The notes below the pieces were generated by a model. It had not been told where the DNA came from, did no database searches, and saw nothing but the letters and a program-made list of their open reading frames with translations. From positions 150,831-214,830 of the forward strand of contig NZ_JAVFVT010000008.1 in assembly GCF_030929555.1 (NCBI RefSeq): a DNA stretch of 64,000 bases, read 5' to 3'. Of the stretch, positions 46,031 to 54,506 are shown in pieces (the stretch's first letter is position 1; the number at the start of each line of letters is the position of its first letter). This stretch comes from Paenibacillus sp. LHD-117. Its GTDB lineage: Bacteria; Bacillota; Bacilli; Paenibacillales; Paenibacillaceae. Made by a program: the position numbers and the translations under genes.

Positions 46031-46076
46031 AAAAAGGTACTTCCACTCTAGCAATCCGAGATGGAAGTACCTTTTT
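46031..46076. terminator. Bidirectional terminator between convergent operons
   Basis: AAAAAGGTACTTCCA (46031-46045) and TGGAAGTACCTTTTT (46062-46076) form a 15-bp stem with T-runs on both strands. It ends the kinase transcript and the minus-strand importer operon. Confidence 0.92.
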
Positions 46077-46112
46077 GCGGGTTATTGGATATGCGCCAGA
46101 TTATTCGTCCGC

Positions 46113-46964
46113 TTACTTCACGGCCCCGGCCGTAATCCCGCCCGTGATCTGGCGCTGGAAGAAGCTGTACAGGATGATGATCGGCACCATCGAGAACATG
46201 AGGCCGGCGAACAGGGGACCCCATTCGGTCCGGTACTGCATTTCGGCCTGCATGACCGCGATGCCGACAGGCAGCGTATAGATCTTCGTCATCGGATCGT
46301 TCATGATGACCGTGCCGAGGATGTATTCGTTCCAGATGTTCAGCACGTTGATGATCGCGACGGTGATAAGACCCGGCTTCGAGAGCGGCAGCATGATGCG
46401 GAAGAAGGTGCCGGCTTCGGAGCTTCCGTCAATGGCGGCCGCTTCTTCCATTTCCTTCGGCAGCGACTTGTAGAAGGCGACCAGTACGAAGATGCCGAAT
46501 GGCAGCGCGCCTGCCGCGTAGACCAGAATGAGGCCGAGCAGATTGTTGGTCAATCCGACGCTGTCGAGCAGGAAGAACAGCGGGATCAAACCAAGAATAA
46601 GCGGAATCATCATCGCCGACACGTAGACGAAGTAGAGCAGGTTGCTGCCGCGGAACGGAAACCGCGCGATGATATAGGCCGTCATGGCAGAGAGCAGGAC
46701 GGCGAGCGCCGTGCTGGCGCATGTAACGACGGTAGAGTTCATAAAGTAAGCACCGAACTTGTATTCCGTCCACACGTACGAGAAGTTGGACCACCTAAGC
46801 GGAATTTCGGGCAATGCCCACGGCTTGTTGCCGTAAAACTGCGGGTTGTCCTTCAGGGACGACAGCAGCGTCCAGAGAAGGGGGTAGACGACGGCCACCG
46901 TCCATACGAGCAGCAGGAGGCGGACAATCCAGGTCGAGAATGCTTCTTGGCGTGTTAGTTTCAT
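46113..46964 (-). CDS. ABC sugar importer permease, MalG type (third importer)
   Basis: 283-residue permease with six predicted helices, EAA loop EEAAAIDGSSEAG and a C-terminus IITGGITAGAVK-like (QRQITGGITAGAVK) typical of carbohydrate uptake 1 permeases. It has AAGGAGGAA before the ATG. It is the last gene of a minus-strand binding protein-MalF-MalG operon, 17 bases after the other permease. Its family differs from the LplC type of the other importers here, pointing to a shorter or different sugar. Confidence 0.92.
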   Translation of the reverse strand: MKLTRQEAFSTWIVRLLLLVWTVAVVYPLLWTLLSSLKDNPQFYGNKPWALPEIPLRWSNFSYVWTEYKFGAYFMNSTVVTCASTALAVLLSAMTAYIIARFPFRGSNLLYFVYVSAMMIPLILGLIPLFFLLDSVGLTNNLLGLILVYAAGALPFGIFVLVAFYKSLPKEMEEAAAIDGSSEAGTFFRIMLPLSKPGLITVAIINVLNIWNEYILGTVIMNDPMTKIYTLPVGIAVMQAEMQYRTEWGPLFAGLMFSMVPIIILYSFFQRQITGGITAGAVK

Positions 46965-46981
46965 CGGTTGCCGGTTCCTCC

Positions 46982-47890
46982 TTACATTTGGATCGTATCC
47001 CGCTTCATTAAGCGGTTCAGTATGAGCGACGTCACGAGCGTAAGCACGAGAATGAGAACGCCGATCGCGGAAGCGTAGCCCATATGGTATTGCTTGAAGC
47101 CGATTTGGTATAGATAGGAGCCCATGACTTGCGTGGAGTTATCCGGGCCGCCTTCGGTCATAAGCCAGACGATGATGAACGAGCCGTTAAGTGTCGTAAT
47201 GACGATATGGATGATGGAAACCTTCATCTGCTCCCAGATGAGCGGGATTGTAATATGCTTGAACTGATGCCATCTGGAGGCGCCGTCGATATTGGAAGCC
47301 TCGTAGAGCGACTCAGGGATGTTCATGATCGCGGCCATGAGCAAAATCATATAAAATCCGATGCCGGCCCATACGGCCGGAGCAAGAATCGACCACATGG
47401 CGGTGCTCTCGGAGCCTAGCCATACCGTTTTGACCGGTTCGCTTGCGAACAGGGACAGGAATGCATTCAGGAAGCCGATATCCGATGGGTTGTAGATATA
47501 TCTCCACAATACGCCGATGACGACGACGGAAATAAGGTTCGGGAAGAACAGGATGATCCGGAATAAGCCGGTTCTCTTAATGTTCATGCGAGTCAGCGCG
47601 ACGGCGAGTATCGTTGCCATCAGCATGATCAGCGCGACCTTCCAGAATACGAGGAAAAAGTCGTTGAAGATCGCCGTGCCGATAATGTCGTCCTTAAACA
47701 ATCTGACGTAATTATCGAATCCGATGAACGCCATGTCGCCCGAATAACCCGACCACTTGAAGAAGCTGATGTACAGCCCGCGCACGAGCGGATAAGCGGT
47801 CAAAGCGGCGAACAGCAGGAACGTCGGCACGATAAAGCTCAGGATGAACAAGGCACGCTTCAGCCGGTAGGAAGTTGGTGCTGCAGTCAT
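46982..47890 (-). CDS. ABC sugar importer permease, MalF type (third importer)
   Basis: 302-residue permease with six predicted helices and the EAA loop YEASNIDGASRWHQ. AAGGGG precedes the ATG on the minus strand. It lies 96 bases downstream of the binding protein gene, with a strong hairpin in the gap that should lower its expression relative to the binding protein. It pairs with the 46113 permease. No ATPase is encoded in the operon. Confidence 0.92.
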   Translation of the reverse strand: MTAAPTSYRLKRALFILSFIVPTFLLFAALTAYPLVRGLYISFFKWSGYSGDMAFIGFDNYVRLFKDDIIGTAIFNDFFLVFWKVALIMLMATILAVALTRMNIKRTGLFRIILFFPNLISVVVIGVLWRYIYNPSDIGFLNAFLSLFASEPVKTVWLGSESTAMWSILAPAVWAGIGFYMILLMAAIMNIPESLYEASNIDGASRWHQFKHITIPLIWEQMKVSIIHIVITTLNGSFIIVWLMTEGGPDNSTQVMGSYLYQIGFKQYHMGYASAIGVLILVLTLVTSLILNRLMKRDTIQM

Positions 47891-47930
47891 TCAAGTCTCA
47901 CGCCCCTTGTAAAAAATCTAAAAAGTAGAG

Positions 47931-47975
47931 CAGCGGCGGGAAGGGGGCTCCGGTAGAGGAGCTTTCCCGCCGCTG
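47931..47975 (-). promoter_or_regulatory. Intercistronic hairpin between SBP and MalF-type gene
   Basis: CAGCGGCGGGAA (47931-47942) and TTCCCGCCGCTG (47964-47975) form a perfect 12-bp stem, extended inward by GGAGC/GCTCC. On the minus strand a short T-run (CTACTTTTTAG) follows. Such hairpins after binding-protein genes act as partial terminators or 3' stabilisers, as in malE-malF. Confidence 0.75.
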
Positions 47976-47986
47976 TTCGCGATAAG

Positions 47987-49351
47987 TTACGGTCTTGCAG
48001 CCGCTGCCGCTTCTTCCATGCGGTCGCCCCACTCGGCAGGCGTGATTTTGCCAGCGAGGAGCGCGATGATGCCGTCTTGCAGCGCTTTCTCGACATCCGC
48101 GTTCACGATCAGAGCCGGAGCGACGACCAGGTTGTCGCTGTTGAAGTAGTTCATGGCGGACTTCACGACTGGACCTGCGGAGGAGCTCTCCAGATCCGCC
48201 TTCACGTTCATGATCGCGCCCGTCATCTCAGCCCAATCTACCGCGAATTGCTCCGTGAAAATAAATTGCAGGAACGCTTTCGCCGCTTCCGGGTTTTTCG
48301 CTTTTTCGGCGATCGCAACGGATGCAGTGTAAGGGATAGCGACGTATTTCTGGCCCTTGTCTTGCATGACGGACGGCACGAAGTCGAACTCGAAGCCTTC
48401 CGGAATGTCTTTGCTCATCTCGTTCTCCAGCCACAGGCCGTTCGGGATGAAAGCGGCTTTGTGCTGCAGGAACGCCATTTGGGAATCCGTATGGTTCAGG
48501 GCAACGGATCCAGGATCGATCAGGCCCGCGTCGCGCATTTGCACGACTTTGTCCAATGCTTTCATGACCGGCTCGCTTTTGAAGACGCCTTCTTCGAGCG
48601 CCGCCATTCTGGAGATGATGGAGCCGTCGCCGCCGTTCGCGGCTACGATTGCGGAGTTGACCAGTCCGCCGTTGATGTAGTAAGGGTAAACGCCGGTGTG
48701 AATGTAAGGAGATACGCCGGACGCTTTGATCTTCTCGCTGACAGCCATGAAGCTTTCGAAGTCGGTCGGCGTCTCCCAACCGTTCTCGGTGAACCAAGCT
48801 TTGTCGTAGAACGTGCCCCACGAGCCGAAGACGAGCGGCATCGTGTAGTTTTTGCCGCTGTAATCCGTCGGCTGGCCGATCGCGATGTCGAGCACGTTTT
48901 TGCCGTCGGCGTTTTTGGCGCCCTTCAGAAATTCGGTAAGGTCGAGCAACTGGCCGTCTTGCACCATTTGAGATTCGTTGGAGCCTGCGCCGTCGATATA
49001 GACGAAGTCCGGAGGCGTACCGCCGATCCAACGGGGTCTCATTTGTTCGTTAATTTGGGAGCCTGCCGTTTGCGTAATCTTCAGGTCCGGGTTTGCTTCT
49101 TGGAATTTGGAGATGACGTGCTTCCACCACGTATCGCCGTAACCGCCGACGAAGTATTGGATTTCGAATTCGCCCGTCAGGCCTTTCGCCGCGTCGTCGT
49201 CGCCGTTGTTCGTGGCTTCGCCGGCGTTTGTCGTAGCCGGTTTGTCGTTGCCGTTATTCGTTGTGTTCGCGCCGGAGCATGCGGCCAGCAGGCTTGTTAG
49301 GAGCATAAGCGTGAGAATCGCAAACATCGATTTGTTTCTCATTGTGTTCAT
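47987..49351 (-). CDS. Extracellular solute-binding lipoprotein (third importer)
   Basis: 454-residue family 1 binding lipoprotein with lipobox LLAAC (Cys about residue 25) and an N/G/T/D-rich linker. The length fits the common MalE/UgpB-size group, shorter than the other three binding proteins here. AGGGGAG lies nine bases before the ATG. It is the first gene of its operon and has a dedicated promoter plus an antiterminator-type leader (49454-49583). A GlcNAc or chito-oligosaccharide substrate is suggested only by the shared leader with the adjacent PTS gene. Confidence 0.9.
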   Translation of the reverse strand: MNTMRNKSMFAILTLMLLTSLLAACSGANTTNNGNDKPATTNAGEATNNGDDDAAKGLTGEFEIQYFVGGYGDTWWKHVISKFQEANPDLKITQTAGSQINEQMRPRWIGGTPPDFVYIDGAGSNESQMVQDGQLLDLTEFLKGAKNADGKNVLDIAIGQPTDYSGKNYTMPLVFGSWGTFYDKAWFTENGWETPTDFESFMAVSEKIKASGVSPYIHTGVYPYYINGGLVNSAIVAANGGDGSIISRMAALEEGVFKSEPVMKALDKVVQMRDAGLIDPGSVALNHTDSQMAFLQHKAAFIPNGLWLENEMSKDIPEGFEFDFVPSVMQDKGQKYVAIPYTASVAIAEKAKNPEAAKAFLQFIFTEQFAVDWAEMTGAIMNVKADLESSSAGPVVKSAMNYFNSDNLVVAPALIVNADVEKALQDGIIALLAGKITPAEWGDRMEEAAAAARP

Positions 49352-49453
49352 GGATCGGATCTCCCCTTGACTTTAAGTTTGTGGTCATACGAAGGTATTT
49401 CCTTTAAGCGCGCTAGCGTACATCCGAACTGTCGGCGATCCTCCTTTCATGAC

Positions 49454-49523
49454 AAAAAAAGGGCATTAGTAACGAAGCATATCTTGCCTGCTTCGATAAC
49501 TAATGCCCTTTCGGTAACACATT
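49454..49523 (-). promoter_or_regulatory. RAT-like antiterminator site overlapping a terminator, leader of the third importer operon
   Basis: Read on the minus strand, a 26-base element (49523-49498) contains TGTTACCGAAAGGGCATTAG. Its 3' half is also the left arm of a terminator: GGGCATTAGTT...CGAAG pairs across 49461-49508, followed by seven T (49460-49454). Overlap of a TGTTAC...GGCA hairpin with a terminator arm is how BglG/LicT/GlcT antitermination works. It matches the PTS leader at 24 of 26 positions. Confidence 0.75.
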
Positions 49524-49554
49524 ATCGGGTGAAGTCATTTAGTTTTGCGTTTTC

Positions 49555-49583
49555 ATCATAGTTGAAAGCGGTTTATCTGTCAA
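49555..49583 (-). promoter_or_regulatory. Sigma-A promoter of the third importer operon
   Basis: On the minus strand: TTGACA (49583-49578), 17-base spacer, TATGAT (49560-49555). This near-consensus promoter lies 32 bases before the RAT-like element, so the operon has its own start rather than depending on read-through from the antiterminator gene. Confidence 0.8.
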
Positions 49584-49642
49584 TCTTTAATATTTATTTT
49601 GTTAAATCGGCATAATTAGAAACCCAATTACTAACAAGTTGT

Positions 49643-50488
49643 CTAAAGCTGCTCGCGTTGATTGAATCGCTCAATATGCAGGGTAAGGAAGCCGGTTTCG
49701 TCCTCCGGCACCGGTTTCTTGAGATGCTCCTCCAGTATGGCGGACAACGCCAGAGATCGCTCGTACGACTCCGGATATTCGGACTGGATGCGGTGCAGCA
49801 ACGGATTTTTGATATGCGACTCCTTCTTGATCCGGTCAATCAACCCCTTCAGATGCGAAATGAAGCGGAGGGAGGAGAAGGAATCGTTGAACTGAAGGCC
49901 GATGGATCGGGCTTCGTCCATGATCTTGGCTACGAGACGGACGACGGCAAGCGTCTCCGTGCCGCGTTCGCGGTTGCGCGCGCCGTGGAAGTGCATCGCA
50001 AGGAAAGCAATCTCGTCCTCGGGGAGCTGCGCGTCCAGCTTTTCGTTCAGATAGTTGACCGCCGCCGAGGCGACGTCGTATTCCTCTTTGTACATCAGCT
50101 TGATCTCGTAGGAGAACGGGTTGGTAATGAGTACGCCTCTGCGGCAGCGCTCGATGGCGAAGTTGATATGATCCACGAGCGCGGCATGGATCGTCTCGGA
50201 AAATTCGCCCTCCAGCCGCTGCTGCGCCATCGCGATGACTTCTTCGGTAATCCCGACGATCCGGGTATCGACGTTGTTCAAGATTTGCTCGTAATGTTCG
50301 ATCGTTTCCATGGTATGCAGTAAAAACTCCTGTGTAATTTCAGATTCGATGACGCTCATGCCGGGCTGTTTCTTGAAGCCGATGCCTTTGCCGAACGCGA
50401 TGGAGTTTTTGCCGGAGGATAATTTGGTCATCACGACATTGTTGGACAGCACGTGTATGATCTTACGTTCAATTGCGGCCATCTTCAT
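49643..50488 (-). CDS. PRD-containing transcriptional antiterminator (BglG/GlcT/LicT family)
   Basis: 281-residue antiterminator: an N-terminal RNA-binding CAT domain (about 1-58, KIIHVLSNNVVMT and FGKGIGFKKQPG), then PRD1 (about 70-170) and PRD2 (about 175-281), each with conserved His for PTS phosphorylation (LVDHINFAIERC, LAMHFHGA, LTLHIERF). It stabilises a RAT hairpin in nascent RNA so that the overlapping terminator cannot form. It is 12 bases downstream of the PTS gene and upstream of a second RAT-bearing operon. The family member is probably GlcT-like, specific for glucose or GlcNAc PTS control. Confidence 0.93.
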   Translation of the reverse strand: MKMAAIERKIIHVLSNNVVMTKLSSGKNSIAFGKGIGFKKQPGMSVIESEITQEFLLHTMETIEHYEQILNNVDTRIVGITEEVIAMAQQRLEGEFSETIHAALVDHINFAIERCRRGVLITNPFSYEIKLMYKEEYDVASAAVNYLNEKLDAQLPEDEIAFLAMHFHGARNRERGTETLAVVRLVAKIMDEARSIGLQFNDSFSSLRFISHLKGLIDRIKKESHIKNPLLHRIQSEYPESYERSLALSAILEEHLKKPVPEDETGFLTLHIERFNQREQL

Positions 50489-50500
50489 GCTCCTCTCCTA

Positions 50501-52093
50501 TTACTTCGCGTTCTGCGTCAGCAGCTTCTGAATTTCTTCCTTGATCAGCTCGGAGTCCGTGCCGAATACAACGTGGACGTTGTCTCTGCCGACCCGAAGA
50601 ATGCCCGCCGCGCCCAAATCCTTGAGCGCTTGCGTCTGCACGAGCTCCGGTTGCTTCAGTCTCAGCCGCAGTCGCGTAATGCAGGCGTCCACATCCGAAA
50701 TATTGCCTTCGCCGCCGATGAACCCGATGACGCTTCCGGCTTTCTTCGCTAGCGTCTCGGCGCTTGCGCTCCGAATCGCGGAGACGGGGGCCGGCTCCGG
50801 CGCGGCGGCCTGGACGGGTTGCGGCGGCATCATGCCGCTATCTCCCGAAGGCACGAATCCCTGGGAAGAAGCGATGGCCGAGACGGCAGCCAAACCAAGC
50901 TCCGGCCCCTCGAGTGCGGCATCGGCCGCGAAACCGCTTTCGGATCGCGGCGCATCCGACGTTCTGCCCGGCGTAGCGAGATTGAACAAGCGGATGACCG
51001 CGTAAAACGTAAAATAATAGACGGCGAAACAAGCGAGCCCGATCGGGAAAATGAGCCATGGCTTCGTCCCGTCGTTCCAGTTGATCGCGAGGTCGATGAA
51101 ACCGGCGGAGAAGCCGAAGCCCATTTTAACCTCAAGCATGTACATCAGCATCATGGACAAGCCGGTCAGCACCGCATGGATGACGAACAGGGCGGGGGCG
51201 ACCAGCATAAAAGCGAACTCGATCGGCTCCGTGATGCCTGTCAGGAACGAAGTGAGCGCGGCGCTGAGCATAATGGACAGGATGACCTTGCGGTGCTCGG
51301 GCTTCGCGGCCATGGCCATGGCAAGCGCCGCGCCGGGAAGTCCGAACATCATGATCGGGAAGAAGCCCGTCATGTAAGCGCCTGCAGTCGGATCCCCGGC
51401 GAAGAAGCGAGTCAGGTCGCCCTGCACCAGCTTGCCGCCGGGAGGGGAGAACTCGCCGATTTGGAACCAGGCGATATGATTGACGATGTGATGCAAGCCG
51501 GTCGGAATAAGAAGGCGATTGATCGTGCCATAGAGAAGCGTGCCGATGCCGCCCGTCGATTCCAGCCAAAGACTGAACACTTGGATTTTCTCTTGAATCG
51601 GCATCCAGATGAAGCCGAGCAAACCGCCGAGCACGGTCATGGACAGGGCGGTTATGATTGGGACGAACCGGCTGCCGGCGAAGAAACCGAGCGCCTGAGG
51701 CAGCTTAATATTTTTGAACCGGTTATACAGGTAGGACGTCACAACCCCGGTAATCAAGCCGCCGAGCACGCCCATCTGCATGTTCGTCTCCGCCAAATCG
51801 TTGGTCTGCGCGACTTCGAACGTCCGCATGACTTCCTGGAATACCGTGTAGCCGACGGCCGCGGACAAGGCGGATACGCCTTTGCCGTCGGTCAGCCCGA
51901 TCGCGATGCCGATGGCGAACAGGAGCGGCAGATGGTCGAAGATGGCGCCGCCTCCCGCTTCGAATATGACGGCGATTTTCTGAAGAAGCGGATTTTCGAA
52001 GTCGATCTTGCCGAATCGGAACAGAAGAGCCGCTGCCGGCATGACGGCAATGGGAATCATGAGCGAACGGCCAATGCGCTGAATGTAGCTCAT
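50501..52093 (-). CDS. nagP: PTS EIICB permease, N-acetylglucosamine type
   Basis: 530-residue PTS permease: an EIIC domain of about ten helices (about 1-370), a Pro/Ala-rich linker (about 380-445) and EIIB (about 450-530) with the phosphorylated Cys in DACITRLRL. Segments LIPTGLHHIVNHIAWFQIGE, FFAGDPTAGAYMTGFF and GFSFSAG-like GFGFSAGFID match NagE/NagP better than PtsG, favouring GlcNAc. There is no EIIA domain. ATG 52093 has AGGGTGG eight bases upstream; GTG 52105 lies next to that site. It is preceded by a promoter and an antiterminator leader. Confidence 0.9.
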   Translation of the reverse strand: MSYIQRIGRSLMIPIAVMPAAALLFRFGKIDFENPLLQKIAVIFEAGGGAIFDHLPLLFAIGIAIGLTDGKGVSALSAAVGYTVFQEVMRTFEVAQTNDLAETNMQMGVLGGLITGVVTSYLYNRFKNIKLPQALGFFAGSRFVPIITALSMTVLGGLLGFIWMPIQEKIQVFSLWLESTGGIGTLLYGTINRLLIPTGLHHIVNHIAWFQIGEFSPPGGKLVQGDLTRFFAGDPTAGAYMTGFFPIMMFGLPGAALAMAMAAKPEHRKVILSIMLSAALTSFLTGITEPIEFAFMLVAPALFVIHAVLTGLSMMLMYMLEVKMGFGFSAGFIDLAINWNDGTKPWLIFPIGLACFAVYYFTFYAVIRLFNLATPGRTSDAPRSESGFAADAALEGPELGLAAVSAIASSQGFVPSGDSGMMPPQPVQAAAPEPAPVSAIRSASAETLAKKAGSVIGFIGGEGNISDVDACITRLRLRLKQPELVQTQALKDLGAAGILRVGRDNVHVVFGTDSELIKEEIQKLLTQNAK

Positions 52094-52120
52094 ACTGTCA
52101 ACCACCCTAGATTGAATGAG

Positions 52121-52184
52121 AAAAAAAGGGCATAGCTCAAGAACAACATCCGTTCTTGAACTAATGCCCTCTCGGTAACACGTT
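52121..52184 (-). promoter_or_regulatory. RAT-like antiterminator site overlapping a terminator, leader of the PTS gene
   Basis: On the minus strand a 26-base element (52184-52159) contains TGTTACCGAGAGGGCATTAG. It overlaps the left arm of a terminator (52169-52152 with 52144-52128) followed by seven T (52127-52121). The layout is the same as at 49454-49523, although the loop and lower stem differ completely. Confidence 0.8.
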
Positions 52185-52209
52185 CATTTTGTCGATTTTG
52201 TGTAAATAA

Positions 52210-52239
52210 ATTATACCTTCACTGGCTGATTCTTGTCAA
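52210..52239 (-). promoter_or_regulatory. Sigma-A promoter of the PTS-antiterminator operon
   Basis: On the minus strand: TTGACA (52239-52234), 18-base spacer, TATAAT (52215-52210), with the RAT-like element about 26 bases further on. Confidence 0.85.
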
Positions 52240-52257
52240 AGTAACTTTACTAGTTAA

Positions 52258-53181
52258 TTATGCCTGTTGCCCGGTCGCGGCGGCCTTCGCGGCGATCTCG
52301 GATTTGTCCTGGCCGAACCGAATGAATAACCAGACGCCTGACAGAATGAACGCACCCGCGATAAGCTGATAACCGCTCAGCGCTTCCTTCAGAAGCAACC
52401 AAGCGAGCAGGGACGAAATGACAGGTTCGCCGAGGACGGCCATCGATACGGCGGTAGCGTTCATATATTTGAGCAGCCAGTTGAACAAATAATGGCCGAA
52501 CAACGTCGGGACGATCGCAAGGAGCAGGAACAGTCCCCATTCTTTGGAAGAATAGCCGGTGAACGGGTTGCCGACGCCTATGTTATAGAAGGCGAGCGCG
52601 GTTGCCGCGAATAGGAAGACCCAGAAGTTGTAGGCGAACGCGCCGACGCTGTCGCGGAGGCCTTTGCCGATCAGCATGTGGACGGCTACCGCAACGGTGC
52701 CAAAGAAAGACAGGACGTCGCCGGCGAGCGCATCGCCGGACAAGCTAAAGTCGCCGGCGCCGATGACGACGGAGCCGATGATCGCGATGCCCATTCCGGC
52801 GAGCATGGCGGCGTTCGCTTTGGTCTTGTAGATCCAGTAAGAGCCGAGCATGACGATCACGGGCTCGAGAGTCAGGATGACCGTTGAGCTTGCAACGGTC
52901 GTTAGACGCAGCGACGCCATCCATAATAGGAAATGCAGACCTAACATGGCGCCCGATGCGCCGAGCATCAGCCACTGCCGCCGGGTAAGCGAGAACAGCT
53001 CGCGGCGATATTTCCATGCGAACGGAAGCAGCAGCAAATTCGTTAAGTACAGGCGGTACATGGCGATGACGGCGACGTCGGCATCGGACCATTTGACGAA
53101 GATGGAAGAAAAGGAGATGGCGATAATGCCGACCAGATAAAGAAGTTCATAAGCGGAAAAACCTTTCGTGCTGCGGTTCAT
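52258..53181 (-). CDS. EamA/DMT-family transporter
   Basis: 307-residue member of the drug/metabolite transporter superfamily with ten predicted helices in two EamA repeats (about residues 10-140 and 155-290). Each has the Gly/Pro-rich last helix typical of the family (ILTLEPVIVMLGSYWIY and VLGEPVISSLLAWLLLKEAL). ATG 53181 is chosen over an upstream TTG (53226) because it starts a usual N-terminus; no strong ribosome site is seen for either. The substrate is unknown. It is a single gene, divergent from the LacI gene. Confidence 0.88.
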   Translation of the reverse strand: MNRSTKGFSAYELLYLVGIIAISFSSIFVKWSDADVAVIAMYRLYLTNLLLLPFAWKYRRELFSLTRRQWLMLGASGAMLGLHFLLWMASLRLTTVASSTVILTLEPVIVMLGSYWIYKTKANAAMLAGMGIAIIGSVVIGAGDFSLSGDALAGDVLSFFGTVAVAVHMLIGKGLRDSVGAFAYNFWVFLFAATALAFYNIGVGNPFTGYSSKEWGLFLLLAIVPTLFGHYLFNWLLKYMNATAVSMAVLGEPVISSLLAWLLLKEALSGYQLIAGAFILSGVWLFIRFGQDKSEIAAKAAATGQQA

Positions 53182-53311
53182 GGTAGATGGCTCGCTTTCG
53201 GGCGTGATATGGATTCCATAGCCCAATATAGCGTATGAACGGGCAGGTTCGCTAGAGCAATCTTTTGCTAAAAATAGGCGTTGACGTTGAATGCGCTGTC
53301 ATTTTAACTTT

Positions 53312-53383
53312 TGATTAAAGGTTTAATCACTAGAAACCCGCAAACGGGACGCATGGATGTACGCGTCGCGTTTGCGGGTTTTC
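53312..53383. promoter_or_regulatory. Dyad and strong hairpin upstream of the LacI-family gene
   Basis: TGATTAAA/TTTAATCA (53312-53329) is an 8-bp dyad around GG. It is followed by a long hairpin (AAACCCGCAAACG at 53334 against CGTTTGCGGGTTTT ending 53382). A TATAAT at 53426 follows before the regulator ATG. The hairpin could be a terminator for minus- or plus-strand read-through, and the dyad a binding site. Confidence 0.4.
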
Positions 53384-53451
53384 GCCGTTGGCAGTAATTC
53401 CATTTTGTAGCGGATTGAATTGAGTTATAATGTGAGGAGGAGGGGCGGGGC

Positions 53452-54492
53452 ATGAAAAACGAAGCAAGCATCGTGGACGTGGCGCGGGCGGCGGGCGTAT
53501 CGATCGCGACCGTATCGAACGTGATTAACGGCAAAGGGCGAGTATCGGCGACGACCAAGCAGAAGATCGAAAGAATCATCGGAGAGCTCGGCTATACGCC
53601 CAATTTGACTGCGCGCAACCTGAAGACGAACCGCAGCGACTTGATCGGGCTGGTTGTTCCGACGATGCAGCCCGGCAGGCTGCAGGACAATCCGTTCTAT
53701 TGGGATCTGCTCGCGGGCGTCGAGGAAGGGGCGAGAGACCGCCGCTTTCATATTATTCTCGCGGGAATCGACGAGCGGACGGAGACGTTTTCTTTCGTCA
53801 AGGAGCGCAGGCTGGATGGGCTTATCGTCGTCGGAACGAACGAAGGCTCGCAGGCGGTGGGGCGTATTCTCGAGCTTGGCCTCCCTACCGTTTTTATAGA
53901 CAGCTACTTGTCCGATCCGAATTTGATGCAAGTCTATTTGGAAGACCGTAACGGAAGTTACCTGGCGACCAACTATTTAATTAAGCAGGGGCATGGCCGG
54001 ATTGCGTTGTTGATCGGCGATATTCCGCTGGAGAATATATCTTATTATGGGGTTCTTCACGAACGATGGCTTGGTTACAAAGACGCGCTTGCGGAAGCGG
54101 GCATACCGTACGACCCGCGGACGATGATCAAGCTGCCGACCTCGCTGGAAGGCGGATACCGCGCAGCGGACCAATTAATCGACATGGACGACGTGACCGC
54201 GATTTTCTCCTTCTCCGACGTCAGTGCGATGGGTCTGCTGAAGCGGCTGCGCGAACGGGGCAAGGAAGTGCCGAGGGACTATTCGGTCATCGGCTTCGAT
54301 AACCTGTTCATGTCGGAATATACGTCGCCATCCTTGACGACCATCGCGCAAGATATTCTCACGAAAGGCAGGGAAGCCGTTCATCTGCTGCTGGACCAAA
54401 TCGACGGCAGTCCCATCACGAATCGCCGGATAGCGATGCCTGTCGATTTGATCGTCAGGCAGACGACCGGACCTTGCAGAACGAAGAGTTAA
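53452..54492 (+). CDS. LacI-family transcriptional regulator
   Basis: 346-residue regulator: an N-terminal LacI helix-turn-helix (VDVARAAGVSIATVSNVING, about residues 5-30, with hinge helix NLTARNLKTN) and a periplasmic-binding-protein-like ligand domain (about 60-340). GAGGAGGAGG precedes the ATG. It lies upstream, on the same strand, of a sugar isomerase and a Gfo/Idh oxidoreductase, which are its likely targets, although a very strong terminator separates them. The ligand is unknown. Confidence 0.93.
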   Translation: MKNEASIVDVARAAGVSIATVSNVINGKGRVSATTKQKIERIIGELGYTPNLTARNLKTNRSDLIGLVVPTMQPGRLQDNPFYWDLLAGVEEGARDRRFHIILAGIDERTETFSFVKERRLDGLIVVGTNEGSQAVGRILELGLPTVFIDSYLSDPNLMQVYLEDRNGSYLATNYLIKQGHGRIALLIGDIPLENISYYGVLHERWLGYKDALAEAGIPYDPRTMIKLPTSLEGGYRAADQLIDMDDVTAIFSFSDVSAMGLLKRLRERGKEVPRDYSVIGFDNLFMSEYTSPSLTTIAQDILTKGREAVHLLLDQIDGSPITNRRIAMPVDLIVRQTTGPCRTKS

Positions 54493-54506
54493 TAGGGCGT
54501 GCAGAA

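Noticed and set aside
45978..46958. 326-residue plus-strand frame over the MalG-type permease
   Set aside because: Highly charged, no domain, and opposite a permease with an EAA loop; it also crosses a bidirectional terminator.
48077..49300. 407-residue open frame opposite the third binding-protein gene
   Set aside because: The minus-strand frame has a lipobox, ribosome site and family features; the plus frame has none.
49471..49496. AGCAGGCAAG in the terminator loop of the third importer leader as a second, LicT-type RAT
   Set aside because: It resembles the 3' half of the classical RAT, but the matching 5' half TGTTACTG is absent (only AGTTATCG), and the PTS leader lacks it; it may be chance or a relic.
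50819..52135. 438-residue open frame on the plus strand across the PTS gene
   Set aside because: It is an antisense shadow of a clear EIICB gene: composition is rich in Arg/His/Glu with no domain, and it runs through the promoter leader.
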